Assembly (NCBI RefSeq): GCF_900143265.1 | Contig: NZ_FRDJ01000006.1 | Coordinates: 1 to 64,000, forward strand | From: Fervidobacterium gondwanense DSM 13020 | GTDB lineage: Bacteria; Thermotogota; Thermotogae; Thermotogales; Fervidobacteriaceae | Direction of reading: 5' to 3' | Length of the DNA: 64,000 nt | Shown: piece after piece, positions 34,434 to 45,108 of the stretch | Numbering within the stretch: position 1 is the stretch's first letter | Layout: each line of letters opens with the position of its first letter | Position numbers and translations under genes: made by a program | Notes under the pieces: model-generated | Database searches by the model: none | What the model saw: only the letters and a program-made list of their open reading frames with translations | Told to the model about the DNA's origin: nothing

Positions 34434-37400
34434 GCTGTTACCTCCTCTATCTTCACTTGAATAATTTTTGATATGCCGTCAACCATGGTCACTCCGTGTA
34501 CTATATCTCCAGCCTCCATTATCAATTTGTTGTGGGTGATTACTATAAATTGTGAGTTCTGCTGTTCGAGTAGTCTTCTGAACTTCTCTGAATTGTAGTC
34601 ATCGAGAGGTGCGTCTACTTCATCCAAAACGTAGAAAACACCTTTGTTAGATTCAAGCATCGCCATTATTAATGCAATTCCAACAAGTGCTTTCTCACCG
34701 CCCGAAAGCAACTGCAATCTCTGAACCTTCTTTCCCATTTTAGATATATTTATCTCTATGCCTGCTTCGAATATATTAACATCATCTGTAAGACGCATGC
34801 TACCTGTTCCACCGTAGAAGAGCCCTTCGATATATCCTTTGAATGCCTTGTTGATTTGATTAAATGTCGCTAAGAACTGTTCTCTTGCTTGTATATCAGT
34901 TTGCTCTATCAGCTCTTCAAGTTTTTTCTTCGCATCTTCTAAGTCAAGTTTTTGCTTCATTAGTTCGTTATACTCTTCTTCAACCGCTTTGTACTCATCT
35001 ATTGCTGATAAATCAACCGCACCAAGCATCCTAATTTTGTTTTCTAAATCTCTCATCTGTTCACCGAGTTCGTCGATCTTTTCAGGATCGAGTTCAATCG
35101 GCTCTCTGTACTCTTCTGGAATATTAGATATTCTAAACCTTATTTCTTGGAGTCTCAAGTCAGTCTCGTGGATTCGTTCTTTTGTTGTTTCTATCTCTGC
35201 CTTTACCTTTCTTATTTCTTCCTCGAGGTATTGCAGCTGTTGCAGTTTCTCTTCCTTTCCGCTCTTCCTCTCTTTTATGCCTGTAAAAATGTCCTGTGCA
35301 GTTGCTTTTAGACTTTCGAGCTCTCTCTCGTTTTCAATCAAGAACTGCTTTGTGTTGTTTATCTCTTCTTCGAGCCTTGCAATAATGTTCTTTGCTTCGC
35401 TACTTTCTTGAGCTATCTCTTCAAGCCTCTTGTTCGCTCGTTCATTCTCTGCAGTGTACTGTAATTTTCTTTCGTAGAGGTTCTTCACTTCAGCCCTGTA
35501 CGTTGCGATGCTTTCATTCAACGCTTCAAGCTGTTTCCTACGCTCTTCAAGCTCTTTTGAGAATTCACTAACGCTACTTTGAAGTTCTTTCCGTTTCTCT
35601 TCCAGCGATTTTGTTTCTACTTCAAGATTCTCTATTCTCGCGACATTGCCCTCGTACTTTGCATTGTATTCAGCTTCGAGTTTGGTCAACTCAGAAAGTT
35701 CATTAGAAACGTCTTTTAGAGCTTTCTGTATTTCCTCGAGAACCCTCCTTGAAGATAAAGATTTGCTCGAAACACTTGCCAGCTCTTCTCTTATAAGGTT
35801 TATGTTGTCCTGAATTTGTTTCATCTCGTTGGAAATATCTTCTATATCACTTTCGAGATGAGTCTTTTCTTTTGTCATATTCTCTAATTCTTCCTGCAAA
35901 GTTTTAAGCCTGACTTTTCTAGCGATGAGGGAATTTGAGTAATCTTCTTTAGACTTGCCACCGCTCATCGAGCCTCTGCCAGATATTAATTCGCCATCTA
36001 AGGTTACGATTCTGGAGCGCAAGTTATATTTTCTCTTTATACTTATGGCCGAGTCTATGTCTTTAACTATTATATCGTTTCCAAACAAATAATATGGAAG
36101 GGTCTCGTATCTACGAGAAACATTTACAAGCTTTGCAGCGTATCCGACAAATCCGGGCTCATTTTCAACTCCGGCAATCGGGCTGAAAGAAGTGTCAATG
36201 AGGTCGAGGGGTATAAAAGTGGCGCGTCCGTACTCTCCAGCTTTCAAAAATTCAATAATCCTCTTACCGTCTTCGGCTGTTTCAACAACCACATGTTGGA
36301 CAGCCCCACCTAAGAGTGTTTCGTAAGCTGTCGATAATGACTTTTCGAAGTCTATTAAATTAGTAACAACGTCAATTAGGCCTGCAAAGATATCTTTGTT
36401 CTCAAAAATCTTTCTAATAGCAAACCCAAAGCCATGGTACTCCGAAATCTGTTTGTTTACAACCTCTATTTCTGCCTTAATTTCTTTCTCATGTCTTAAT
36501 ATTGCATCGAGAGTTTTCATTTTTCTCTCTTTATCTGAGCTTAATTCTTCCAACTTAGCCTTCGCTATCTCAAGCTCTTTTACCAATTCGTTTTCTTTTT
36601 CAGTTATCTCAAGCAAATGATTTTCCAGATCTTTGATTTCTTCTTCCAGCTCAATCTTTCTTGTTTCCTTAGTAGTTCTTTGGTTATGAATCATCTCAAG
36701 TCTGTGCGAGATATCTTGGTTGTTTTCTTTTAACCTTATAATCTCGTTGTGTATTTTAGAAAGCGATTTGTCTACTTCCTCATATTCCTGTTTTTTCTTC
36801 AGTATCTCTCGTTCTTGTTCTGAGTACTGAGTGTATATCTGCGACTTTTCTGCTTCGAGTTTTTCCAATTCTTCCTCTTTTTTTGCGAGTTCTTCAGATA
36901 TCTTCGAAACGATTAGCTTTATCTCTTCATATCTATTCTTTATAGATTCCGACTCGTTACTCAGCATGTCGAGCCTTGTAGTTGTTTCTATGTACTTGCT
37001 CTCAAGCTCGTTAAGTTTCTTTGTGAATTTTTCCCTTATTTCTCTGAGTTGGTCTTCACGCATTTTGAATTCTTCGAGAGTCTTTGTATAGCTCTCCATC
37101 TCAACGTCTATTTGGTTGAATTCTTCTCTAAGAGTAGACCAATTTATCTCGAGCTGAGCAACGTGTCTGAGTTTCTCTTTGAGAGAAATATTCAGTTCGT
37201 TATAATAACTTTCCATATCCGCAAGTCTTTGAGACTCTACTTTGAAAACAGCTCCGAAGTACTGTTTTTTGATTTTCTGAAGTTCTTCTGAATACTCTAC
37301 ATACCTTTCCGCTCTTTTAGCTTTCAAGTAGAGAGATTTTCTATTCTTATCTACTTCGAAGAGGACATCACTTATTCGACTAAGATTTATCTGTGTAGCA

Positions 37401-37924
37401 TCGAGTTTGACTAAGGCTTCTTTCTTCTTCTCTCTGTATATCCCAATACCTGCGATCTCTTCTATCATCATCCGCAAGCTTTCAGGCGTAGCTGATACTA
37501 TCTTGTCTATTTGACCTTGACCTATTATCGAATAAGGATTCTTACCGTAACCATGCGACATCAACAGTTCCCTGATGTCTTTGAGCCTTGCATCATCACC
37601 ATTAAGAAGATATCTGCTCGTACCATCTCTTGATAATTCCCTGCCTATGCTTATCTTATTTCCTTGATCATCGAATACAAGCTCGACATACGCATATTGA
37701 GCTGGTGGTCTTCTCTCATTTCCCCAGAAGACAACATCATCGCGCTCTTGTGCGCGAATTTCTTTCATTGATTGCTCACCAAGTACCCATCTAATTGCAT
37801 CAACAACATTGGATTTTCCCGATCCATTGGGTCCAACTACAACCGTAACTTTATCTGAAATATCCAGTTTTACGGGATCTGCAAATGACTTAAAACCTTT
37901 AATAAAGATCTCTTTGAGGACCAC
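34430..37924 (-). CDS. smc: Chromosome segregation protein SMC
   Basis: SMC forms the condensin ring that compacts and separates chromosomes. Walker A GPNGSGKS occurs near residue 32; two long coiled coils surround a hinge (about 510-660, GFAIRKIFENKDIFAGLIDV); the C-terminal signature LLSGGEKALVGIAL and Walker B FYVLDEVDAPLDD complete the ATPase. Length, about 1164 residues, is full. The start is GTG 37924 or TTG 37927: after GGGAGG, the GTG has the better spacing. Its neighbours (murC, murG, ftsW) are wall genes. ScpA/ScpB are not in the window. Confidence 0.96.
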   Translation of the reverse strand: MVLKEIFIKGFKSFADPVKLDISDKVTVVVGPNGSGKSNVVDAIRWVLGEQSMKEIRAQERDDVVFWGNERRPPAQYAYVELVFDDQGNKISIGRELSRDGTSRYLLNGDDARLKDIRELLMSHGYGKNPYSIIGQGQIDKIVSATPESLRMMIEEIAGIGIYREKKKEALVKLDATQINLSRISDVLFEVDKNRKSLYLKAKRAERYVEYSEELQKIKKQYFGAVFKVESQRLADMESYYNELNISLKEKLRHVAQLEINWSTLREEFNQIDVEMESYTKTLEEFKMREDQLREIREKFTKKLNELESKYIETTTRLDMLSNESESIKNRYEEIKLIVSKISEELAKKEEELEKLEAEKSQIYTQYSEQEREILKKKQEYEEVDKSLSKIHNEIIRLKENNQDISHRLEMIHNQRTTKETRKIELEEEIKDLENHLLEITEKENELVKELEIAKAKLEELSSDKERKMKTLDAILRHEKEIKAEIEVVNKQISEYHGFGFAIRKIFENKDIFAGLIDVVTNLIDFEKSLSTAYETLLGGAVQHVVVETAEDGKRIIEFLKAGEYGRATFIPLDLIDTSFSPIAGVENEPGFVGYAAKLVNVSRRYETLPYYLFGNDIIVKDIDSAISIKRKYNLRSRIVTLDGELISGRGSMSGGKSKEDYSNSLIARKVRLKTLQEELENMTKEKTHLESDIEDISNEMKQIQDNINLIREELASVSSKSLSSRRVLEEIQKALKDVSNELSELTKLEAEYNAKYEGNVARIENLEVETKSLEEKRKELQSSVSEFSKELEERRKQLEALNESIATYRAEVKNLYERKLQYTAENERANKRLEEIAQESSEAKNIIARLEEEINNTKQFLIENERELESLKATAQDIFTGIKERKSGKEEKLQQLQYLEEEIRKVKAEIETTKERIHETDLRLQEIRFRISNIPEEYREPIELDPEKIDELGEQMRDLENKIRMLGAVDLSAIDEYKAVEEEYNELMKQKLDLEDAKKKLEELIEQTDIQAREQFLATFNQINKAFKGYIEGLFYGGTGSMRLTDDVNIFEAGIEINISKMGKKVQRLQLLSGGEKALVGIALIMAMLESNKGVFYVLDEVDAPLDDYNSEKFRRLLEQQNSQFIVITHNKLIMEAGDIVHGVTMVDGISKIIQVKIEEVTA

Positions 37925-37975
37925 CAACCATCCTCCCTATACAAAAAGAATAATAAATCTCAAAAATTTCTAATA

Positions 37976-39337
37976 CTATCCTTTTGCCAATTCCTTTCTT
38001 ATAGTCTGTGAAATTTCATATATATCTCCTGCACCAACGAACATATAAACGCTGTTGCTATCAAATCTGATCTCTTTTAGTTGTTCCAATTTTTCTACAA
38101 ATACAGCCTTCGGGATTCCTTCGACTATTTTTCTTGCACTTACGCCATTCTTGCTTTCGAATGCTCCATAAACTTCTGTTATGTATATCTCGTCAGCATC
38201 TTTCAAAACATCTCTAAATCTTTCAGCCTCTCTTTTTAATCGAGTGTAGCGATGGGGTTGGAAAACAACTACTATTTTTCTGTCGGGATAAATCTCTTTT
38301 GCGGTTTTCAATATGACTTCGAGTTCATCCGCCGTATGTGCGTAATCATCAACAAGCGTTAGGTTACGGCTCTTATCGTCATAGCTTACATTGAATCTTC
38401 TTCCGGGTAATGAAAAATCTCTGAAAGATGATAAAACATCGTCGATGTTGTACCCTATGCTTGAAAGTAACGAAACCACAGCTAATGCGTTCAATGCGTT
38501 ATGATATCCTGGAACAGGCAAAAACAATTTCTTCTCACCCCATGGTGTTAAGAGCGTGATTATTTGTCCAAAGCCATCTTGTTTACGCTCGACCATTTTG
38601 AAGTCACCAGAGTATACACCGTAACTGACATTTCCTGAAAACTTCTTTTCGTCTGCAAACGTCACAACGAATTTTGAATTTTTTATAAGTGTTTCAAATG
38701 AAGCATAATAGTGCTCTAAATTCTTGTAATTCTCAAGATGGTCTTCTCTGATATTTGTTATTATCAAATACTCCGGCTTGAATAATTCAAATCCCGGTTG
38801 GCTTTCATCCAGTTCGTAAACAGCTATCTCTTTCCCTTTCCTATAATTGCCGTGTTCGAGCTTTTGGTGCAACGCTCCAAGAAAGACATATGGGTCAGCC
38901 CCGAGGTTCATTAGGCTGTTTGCCAACATCGAGGTTGTTGTAGATTTTCCATCTGTCCCAGTAACAGCGAACCCTTTGTAAGGCTCTAAAATCCTTCTAA
39001 AGTGATCTATTCGCATTGTTATTTTAATATTATTTTCAACTGCATGAAGATACTCAGGATTTTCTTTCGATATAGCCGGTGTTACGACTATTTCATCCAT
39101 GCCTTCGACGTTTGATTCTTCGTGTTTGTCGTACACCTTAATTCCCAAATGTTTCAAATAAACCGTTCTCTCTGAACTGTACGGGTCACTGCCTGATACT
39201 GATTTTCCGTTAAAGTGTTCATGCATGGCTTGAGCACTCATTCCAATGCCACCAACGCCTACGAAATGAATTCTGTAAACATCCTTTGATTTTTCAAAAT
39301 TTTCAAGCTTTTTAGTCGAGTCAAATTTCTCACCCAT
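37976..39337 (-). CDS. murC: UDP-N-acetylmuramate-L-alanine ligase
   Basis: MurC adds the first amino acid, L-alanine, to UDP-MurNAc in peptidoglycan precursor synthesis. The N-terminal FVGVGGIGMSAQAM, the ATP motif GTDGKSTTTSM and the C-terminal DDYAHTADEL are all recognisable. Two positions differ from the most common form: GTHGK reads GTDGK and YAHHP reads YAHTA, so Mpl-type relatives should be considered, but context (next to murG and ftsW) favours MurC. The ATG is preceded by CTGGAGGTATAG. Confidence 0.9.
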   Translation of the reverse strand: MGEKFDSTKKLENFEKSKDVYRIHFVGVGGIGMSAQAMHEHFNGKSVSGSDPYSSERTVYLKHLGIKVYDKHEESNVEGMDEIVVTPAISKENPEYLHAVENNIKITMRIDHFRRILEPYKGFAVTGTDGKSTTTSMLANSLMNLGADPYVFLGALHQKLEHGNYRKGKEIAVYELDESQPGFELFKPEYLIITNIREDHLENYKNLEHYYASFETLIKNSKFVVTFADEKKFSGNVSYGVYSGDFKMVERKQDGFGQIITLLTPWGEKKLFLPVPGYHNALNALAVVSLLSSIGYNIDDVLSSFRDFSLPGRRFNVSYDDKSRNLTLVDDYAHTADELEVILKTAKEIYPDRKIVVVFQPHRYTRLKREAERFRDVLKDADEIYITEVYGAFESKNGVSARKIVEGIPKAVFVEKLEQLKEIRFDSNSVYMFVGAGDIYEISQTIRKELAKG

Positions 39338-39401
39338 CTGCTATACCTCCAGGTCATAGTTTTATCTCAATAATATTAAATAATATTACGTTCTGTGAAT
39401 T

Positions 39402-40436
39402 TTACAAGTCTAAATCTTTTTCTATCATCTGAACAATTTTCTTCGATGGATTTTCACGTTCTTCAAACTTTCTACCTTTCTCGAGCATTTTCCTCACCAG
39501 TCCAACTATCTTCTCAGGTGTGTATTCCCCTTCACGCACCATCGTACCGAGTCCTTCTTTTTCGACAATCTTGGCATTGATTACCTGATGAGATTCGGTT
39601 GCACCTTCCCAAGGTACAACAATTGCAGGGACGTTGAAATGAATGAGCTCTGAAATAGTCGTTGCCCCTGCACGTGTTATTGCCAAATCAACACTTCGCC
39701 AGTAAGCGTACATGTTTTCAATATAATCTCTCAATTCAACATTCTGCGGAACAACACCATCTAATTTCTTTCCGCCAGTCGATAAAATAAAATTAACGCT
39801 CGGTAGTAATCGCGCAACTTCGATCGTTACACGATTTAAGAACTCACTACCACCACTACCACCTATCACTAAAACCGTCGGATGACGAATTTCTGCAACG
39901 CCTTCCTTAGTCCAGACCGGATTTCCCGTCACAGCTATCTTGCTCTTTGCACTTTCAGGAAAGTGCTGTACGCTCTCCTCGAAAGCCGCAAAGACTCTTT
40001 TAGCAAAATTGGAGATAACCTTATTCGCTCTTCCTGGAATCGTATTTTGCTCTTGCACATATACAGGCAATCCGAGTTTTTTTCCTGAAAGTGCCACTGG
40101 ATAGCTGACATATCCACCGGAGACGTAGATAAAATCAGGTTTGAATTCTCTGAGTTCTCTTCTTATACGAATTCCGTTTGCTCTCAATTTGAAAAATCTA
40201 AACACGTTCTCTGGATGAATTATTGGGCGCCTTAATCCTTTGACAGAGATACTTACTCGTCTGTATTCAGGATGAACCTTAGGAAGCAACCGCTCTTCAA
40301 TTTTTCCTTCAACACAAAAGTACAAAACTTCTGAATCGTACTTCTTGGCGAGTTCTTCAAGCACCGCGAGATTAGGATAAAGATGACCACCTGTCACGCC
40401 ACCTGCTACCGCGACTTTCAATTTGCCTCTGCTCAT
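39402..40436 (-). CDS. murG: UDP-GlcNAc transferase (lipid II synthase)
   Basis: MurG adds GlcNAc to lipid I on the inner membrane face to make lipid II. The N-terminal glycine-rich loop reads GGVTGGHLYPNLAV, YVQEQNTIPGRANK matches the acceptor site, and PWEGATESHQVINA the UDP-GlcNAc site. I start at ATG 40436 (AAAGG four bases upstream); ATG 40448 is also in frame and overlaps the ftsW stop by 11 bases but is too close to GGGAGAG. Length is about 344. Confidence 0.94.
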   Translation of the reverse strand: MSRGKLKVAVAGGVTGGHLYPNLAVLEELAKKYDSEVLYFCVEGKIEERLLPKVHPEYRRVSISVKGLRRPIIHPENVFRFFKLRANGIRIRRELREFKPDFIYVSGGYVSYPVALSGKKLGLPVYVQEQNTIPGRANKVISNFAKRVFAAFEESVQHFPESAKSKIAVTGNPVWTKEGVAEIRHPTVLVIGGSGGSEFLNRVTIEVARLLPSVNFILSTGGKKLDGVVPQNVELRDYIENMYAYWRSVDLAITRAGATTISELIHFNVPAIVVPWEGATESHQVINAKIVEKEGLGTMVREGEYTPEKIVGLVRKMLEKGRKFEERENPSKKIVQMIEKDLDL

Positions 40437-40437
40437 A

Positions 40438-41529
40438 TTACCTTTCATTCTCTCCCGTCTCGTAAGATTTTCTATTTAGCAAGCCGGATAATATTATACC
40501 AAAACCTGTAAGAAGTGCCATCATCGAACTTCCACCAGTACTTATGAATGGTAGCGGAATCCCAGTTACAGGAAAAACACCAGCAAAAACACCGAGGTTA
40601 ATCGATACGTGAAACAAGATCACAGTTGCATAAGACCAAGTGAACGTTCTAAGTGCGATATCATCTATATAACCTGCAATCCTCATCAACGAATAGCTTA
40701 AAAGCAAGTAGGCAACACTGACAAGCAAGATTCCAAAAAACCCAAAGTCTTCTCCGATAACAGCGAGGACAAAGTCACTCTCAGCCTCAGGAACATAGAC
40801 TTTAAGCCAACTGTTCCCGATGCCCCAACCTGTTGCCCCAGAATTCTTTATCGTTCTCAATGCAATGTCAACTTGCGGAGCAACTTCACCGCTGAAAAAG
40901 TACCTCAACCTTCCAAGTTGATAAGAATGGAGAAACCCACCAATAGTGGCAACGATAAAGAGAGCAATTACAATAAAAAGTAGTATCAAAAAATACTGAA
41001 ATTTAGTTCCTCCATAGTATAGTGTAATTGCGGCGATCATGAAAGTGAAAAGCGCTGTACTTAAGTTTGGTTCGATCAAAATTAAGACAGCGTAAACTCC
41101 TCCTAAAAGTAGCGGGAAAAGAAAGCCGCGCTTAAATTCTTCCATTCTCCCCTTGTTATTTTTTGCATAGATTGAAAGGTAAAGGATTAGTATTATCTTC
41201 GCAAACTCAGAGGATTGCAGTGTAAATCCACCAATTCTTATCCACCTATGCGCCCCGTTGATAGACGGGAATAAAAAAACTAAAATTAACAAACCTATAC
41301 CTATGAAATAGAACAATGTCGCGTTCTTTTCATAAAAACTGAAAGGTATGTTCATCGCGGCAATCATCATTACCAAACTTAAGACAAGCATGATAACGTG
41401 CTTTTGGAAAAAGCTACTCGACGTACCAAGCACTTGCTCTCTGGCAATATCTAAACTGTACATAGCGATTGCACCAAGTACAAAAAGGATCAGGTATGCG
41501 ATTATCGTAACAGCAATTTCTCTCCTCAC
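40438..41529 (-). CDS. ftsW: SEDS-family glycosyltransferase FtsW
   Basis: A polytopic membrane protein of 363 residues with nine or ten helices. SEDS signatures include GAHRWIRIGGFTLQSSEFAKI, LIEPNLSTALF and the C-terminal PVTGIPLPFISTGGSS. FtsW polymerises lipid II into glycan strands at the septum. RodA is the close alternative; its place right before murG and murC favours FtsW. The GTG start overlaps the hemW stop by four bases (GTGA). Confidence 0.9.
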   Translation of the reverse strand: MRREIAVTIIAYLILFVLGAIAMYSLDIAREQVLGTSSSFFQKHVIMLVLSLVMMIAAMNIPFSFYEKNATLFYFIGIGLLILVFLFPSINGAHRWIRIGGFTLQSSEFAKIILILYLSIYAKNNKGRMEEFKRGFLFPLLLGGVYAVLILIEPNLSTALFTFMIAAITLYYGGTKFQYFLILLFIVIALFIVATIGGFLHSYQLGRLRYFFSGEVAPQVDIALRTIKNSGATGWGIGNSWLKVYVPEAESDFVLAVIGEDFGFFGILLVSVAYLLLSYSLMRIAGYIDDIALRTFTWSYATVILFHVSINLGVFAGVFPVTGIPLPFISTGGSSMMALLTGFGIILSGLLNRKSYETGENER

Positions 41530-42650
41530 TTGAAGTACTCCTCCCAGATATTGAGCATTGTCACAAAAAAGAGATTACTGAAGTCCATACCTTTTTCTGA
41601 AAGTTTCACCCCATCAAAGAAATCAAACCTTCGCTTCAAAATATCAATAATCTCAGATATATCTATGTGAGTTTTCTCTTTAAGTCGGTTAACATCAACT
41701 CCCCATTTTGTTCGGAGTGACATGAAGAGTGTCTCCAACGCCTCCCTTTCAGGAGTATTCAACACTTCATAAACTCTCGGTAATCTTTTCTCGGATATAG
41801 CAATAAAATAATCACTTAGAGATTCGTAATTATTGTACCTAATAAATCCAATATGCCCACCAGCAGCAACACCTAAACCGATGTAGTCTGCATTGAACCA
41901 GTATTTCAAATTATGCAAACAATACTTTCCGTTTAGAGCAAAATTAGATATTTCATACCTTTCATATCCCAAATTTTTAACTGCATCTAAGAACATTTCA
42001 TATCTTTGAAACGTCTGTTCATCCGGCCTTTTCAAGATTTGATTGCCATTCTCACCGTGCACTTCAAGCATGTAAATAGATATATGATCTGGTTGAAAGT
42101 CATTAATAAATCTCACATTCTCTTGGATGCTTTTCCAACTTTCACCAGGTAAGCCAACTATAAAATCGACATTGATGTTATCAAAATATCTTCGCGCCAA
42201 ATCAAACTTTCGCAAGAATGTTTCGAAATCATATAATCTACCCGACTTCTTTAAAACTATATCATCCGCACTTTGCAATCCCATGCTCAATCTGTTTATG
42301 CCGAGGGCTCTATACCCTTTCGCAAGTTCTTCGCTCAACGAATCAGGATTAACCTCTATTGTAAACTCTTCTAAACTTAGGTACTTTGAAAGTTTTTCGA
42401 ATATCATTGCTATATTCCTCAAAGGAAAAATACTCGGAGTGCCACCGCCAATGTATATGGTGGAAATGCCAGTCGAAAGGTATTCACTGTACATGTCAAT
42501 TTCTTTTAAGAGATACTCTGTGTACTCTTCGTAGTTCTTATCAACAAAACTCACGAAATCACAATAGATACATCTACTTTTGCAAAACGGAATGTGAATG
42601 TAAACCCCTAAACCATTCGGAACTCTCTCTAACAAGATATCTTCACACAA
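41526..42650 (-). CDS. hemW: Radical SAM heme chaperone HemW
   Basis: A radical SAM protein with iron-sulfur ligands C23, C27 and C30 in PFCKSRCIYCDF, followed by IYIGGGTPS and, further on, the HemW-specific HNxxYW motif (CLHNLKYW). HemW binds heme and passes it to apoproteins; it is often mistaken for HemN coproporphyrinogen oxidase, which has a different C-x3-C-x2-C-x-C pattern. TTG codons at 42659 and 42650 can both start; GGAG at 42661-42664 leaves no room for the first, so I choose 42650. Length is about 374. Confidence 0.88.
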   Translation of the reverse strand: MCEDILLERVPNGLGVYIHIPFCKSRCIYCDFVSFVDKNYEEYTEYLLKEIDMYSEYLSTGISTIYIGGGTPSIFPLRNIAMIFEKLSKYLSLEEFTIEVNPDSLSEELAKGYRALGINRLSMGLQSADDIVLKKSGRLYDFETFLRKFDLARRYFDNINVDFIVGLPGESWKSIQENVRFINDFQPDHISIYMLEVHGENGNQILKRPDEQTFQRYEMFLDAVKNLGYERYEISNFALNGKYCLHNLKYWFNADYIGLGVAAGGHIGFIRYNNYESLSDYFIAISEKRLPRVYEVLNTPEREALETLFMSLRTKWGVDVNRLKEKTHIDISEIIDILKRRFDFFDGVKLSEKGMDFSNLFFVTMLNIWEEYFK

Positions 42651-42680
42651 TTTACCCAACTCCGTAAAAAATATCTGTTT

Positions 42681-43607
42681 TCAGTCGGAAAATTTAAACC
42701 TAAAGTAAGCAACATTATTTTGAATTATTAAATCTCCTGAGACAGGCGAGAGGAACCTCATCCATATCCCATACTTTATACTCTCTGAAGACGGGACATA
42801 TGTACCGTACGCAGCAAAGAAAAATCTAAAATCTTGAAAGTCTATGAATATCCTACCACCTAATATTCCTACAGGCCTACCTTCTTCAAAATCCCAACCG
42901 AGATTAGCTGTTACACCCTGCTCAAGTGATTTATCAGCGAAGACATAAAATCCAAGTGAATGTATACTGCCAAGCTGGACATAACTCAACTGGAGTGAGT
43001 CTATCCCTGCAAACCCCCTTCTGATATTTATGCTCGGTTGATTTATACCCATTTTGCTAAGTGAAAAACCTTCGTAATTGAGTGAAAATGGACCAATTGT
43101 ACCTTCACCAAAAGGAATACTTGGTAGCGAGAACCAGGTCTTTGAATACTCGGTTTGAATGACTTGGTTTTGTGAGATATAATAAGTCCTCTCAAAACCT
43201 GTACTCGGTATTGAATAATTTTCATATCCTAAAGTAAGTGCTACACCATATGTCTGACCAACAAAGGTAAGCAGGTCAAAATAACTTTTGTCCACTGTTC
43301 TTTTCGCAGTTATAAATCCAAGTTTATAACTCTCGGTTCGAATATTTTCATCATGCAATCTCAAACCAACAGCCAATTTCGAATCTTCGTAGACCAAAGA
43401 AAGGTTCCACAAGTTGAAAGAAACAGAACTATACAAACCACTTACCCATGGTTGCAAACTTTTAATGAATCTCTCTCCGTAAAAAAGTTCGCCATCATCT
43501 GAGAAACCAATTGTCGACACCAAGACGAAGAGTACTATAACAATTGTAATCTTAAAACTCGAATGTATAGGAGTTTTTTTCGACACTCTATACGGTTTGA
43601 AATCCAT
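42681..43607 (-). CDS. Secreted, probable beta-barrel protein of the outer sheath
   Basis: A 308-residue protein with a basic N-terminus and a hydrophobic segment (FKITIVIVLFVLVSTIGFS) that should direct export. The mature part consists of alternating polar/hydrophobic strands with many aromatic ends and closes in YFRFKFSD, a beta-signal-like ending as in outer membrane barrels; Thermotogae have a toga of such proteins. No homologue is recognised. The gene lies between gatB and hemW with short gaps, so it is part of the long transcript although its function seems unrelated. Confidence 0.6.
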   Translation of the reverse strand: MDFKPYRVSKKTPIHSSFKITIVIVLFVLVSTIGFSDDGELFYGERFIKSLQPWVSGLYSSVSFNLWNLSLVYEDSKLAVGLRLHDENIRTESYKLGFITAKRTVDKSYFDLLTFVGQTYGVALTLGYENYSIPSTGFERTYYISQNQVIQTEYSKTWFSLPSIPFGEGTIGPFSLNYEGFSLSKMGINQPSINIRRGFAGIDSLQLSYVQLGSIHSLGFYVFADKSLEQGVTANLGWDFEEGRPVGILGGRIFIDFQDFRFFFAAYGTYVPSSESIKYGIWMRFLSPVSGDLIIQNNVAYFRFKFSD

Positions 43608-43633
43608 ACTTTCCCCCCTTAAAAAGCTGAAAA

Positions 43634-45067
43634 TTATCCTCTCAAAAGTTTATTAAGAACATCGTTAACGGTCTTTGGATTTGCCTTCCCTTTCAGTTCT
43701 TTCATAACTTGTCCCACAAAGAACCCGAAAAGACCTTCCTTGCCAGCTTTGAACGTTTCCACTTGTTGTGGATAGCTTTCGATCACTTTCTTTGCTACCT
43801 CTTCTATCAACGATGAGTCATCAACCTGCTTAAGCCCCTTTTCCTCGACTATTTGCCTTGGCAACTTGCCAGACAATGCAGATTCTTGGAAGACTTCTTT
43901 TGCCATATTTCTTGATATTGTTCCGTTTTCTACGAGTTCTATAATTTCTACGAATGTATCACTTGTCACACTAAGTCTTTCTTGTCCGTATTCTCCGTAA
44001 AGTCTGAAGAGCTCCGTTAAAAACCAATTAGCTACTTCTTTCGGTTTATTCACTTTTCTCACAACTTCTTCATAGAAGTCGGCTATCTGTTTATCTTCAA
44101 CAAGAACCCACGCTTCTTTTTCGCTCAGTTTATATTCAATGACAAATCTGTCCAATCTCTGGTCTGGTAATTCTTCCAAGTTATTTTTCACATTCTCTAT
44201 ATAATTTTGAGTTAAAATAATTGGTGGTATATCAGGTTCTGGAAAATATCTATAGTCGTGCGCTTCTTCTTTACTTCGCATACTGACAGTTGTTTTCGTA
44301 CTAAGATTCCAACCTCTCGTTTCCTTTTCAACTTCCAAACCTTTTTCCATTAAATCTATGATTCTTTCATACTCGTACTGCAACGCCTTTTCAACAAACT
44401 TAAAAGAATTCATGTTCTTAACTTCAACTTTATTACTTTGCTTACCTGTGAGAGTGTCAATCACAGAGATATTCGCATCGCATCGCATAGCACCTTTCTC
44501 CATATCTCCCGTGCTTACATTTATATACCTCACGATGCTTCTAAGTTTTTCCATAAAAATTCTTGCTTCTTCAGGAGACTCTATGTCAGGTTCTGTAACA
44601 ATCTCGGCGAGCGGAATACCACATCTATTCATATCCACAAGAGAGTGTTCTGCTTCTGTTATGCTATCACCTGCATGAAATAATTTACCGGCATCTTCTT
44701 CCAAGTGTATTCTTCTTATCCTGACTTTCTTGCCATTAACTTCCAAGTATCCATGCTCTGCAAGTGGATAAAAGAACTGTGTTATCTGATATCCTTTTGG
44801 TAAATCAGGGTAAAAGTAATTTTTTCGATCAAACCTCGAGTATGTATTTATTTTGCAGTTCAGCGCCAAGCCAAGTTTTGTGCCAAGGAGAAACATCTCC
44901 TCCGAAGGTACAGGTAACGCACCAGGTTGACCAGTACAAACTGGACATATCGATGTGTTCGGTTCAAGCTCAAACACATCTGCACTGCAGTCGCAGAACG
45001 CTTTTGTCCTTGTGTTAAGCTGTACGTGTATTTCAAGTCCGATTACTGGCTTGTATCTTTTATCCAT
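43634..45067 (-). CDS. gatB: Asp-tRNA(Asn)/Glu-tRNA(Gln) amidotransferase subunit B
   Basis: GatB binds misacylated tRNA and activates the carboxyl group with ATP so that GatA can donate ammonia. The start [11 protein letters not shown], the zinc-binding Cys (FCDCSAD and [12 protein letters not shown]) and [13 protein letters not shown] are typical. The start is ATG 45067, behind AAGGAGGAAGG; a longer frame begins 18 bases earlier but overlaps that ribosome site. The length is 477 with the C-terminal tail domain present. gatA is just upstream; gatC is not seen. Confidence 0.96.
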   Translation of the reverse strand: MDKRYKPVIGLEIHVQLNTRTKAFCDCSADVFELEPNTSICPVCTGQPGALPVPSEEMFLLGTKLGLALNCKINTYSRFDRKNYFYPDLPKGYQITQFFYPLAEHGYLEVNGKKVRIRRIHLEEDAGKLFHAGDSITEAEHSLVDMNRCGIPLAEIVTEPDIESPEEARIFMEKLRSIVRYINVSTGDMEKGAMRCDANISVIDTLTGKQSNKVEVKNMNSFKFVEKALQYEYERIIDLMEKGLEVEKETRGWNLSTKTTVSMRSKEEAHDYRYFPEPDIPPIILTQNYIENVKNNLEELPDQRLDRFVIEYKLSEKEAWVLVEDKQIADFYEEVVRKVNKPKEVANWFLTELFRLYGEYGQERLSVTSDTFVEIIELVENGTISRNMAKEVFQESALSGKLPRQIVEEKGLKQVDDSSLIEEVAKKVIESYPQQVETFKAGKEGLFGFFVGQVMKELKGKANPKTVNDVLNKLLRG

Positions 45068-45108
45068 CACACCTTCCTCCTTCAATTAAAACAGTTGATT
45101 AAAACATA

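Noticed and set aside
34989-35411. A 140-codon plus-strand frame inside smc
   Set aside because: Ser/Phe/Leu-rich mirror of the smc coiled coil; no start signals and no family resemblance.
41526-42650. HemW gene annotated as oxygen-independent coproporphyrinogen oxidase (HemN)
   Set aside because: It has the CxxxCxxC set and the HNxxYW motif of HemW and lacks the extra Cys and the length of HemN.
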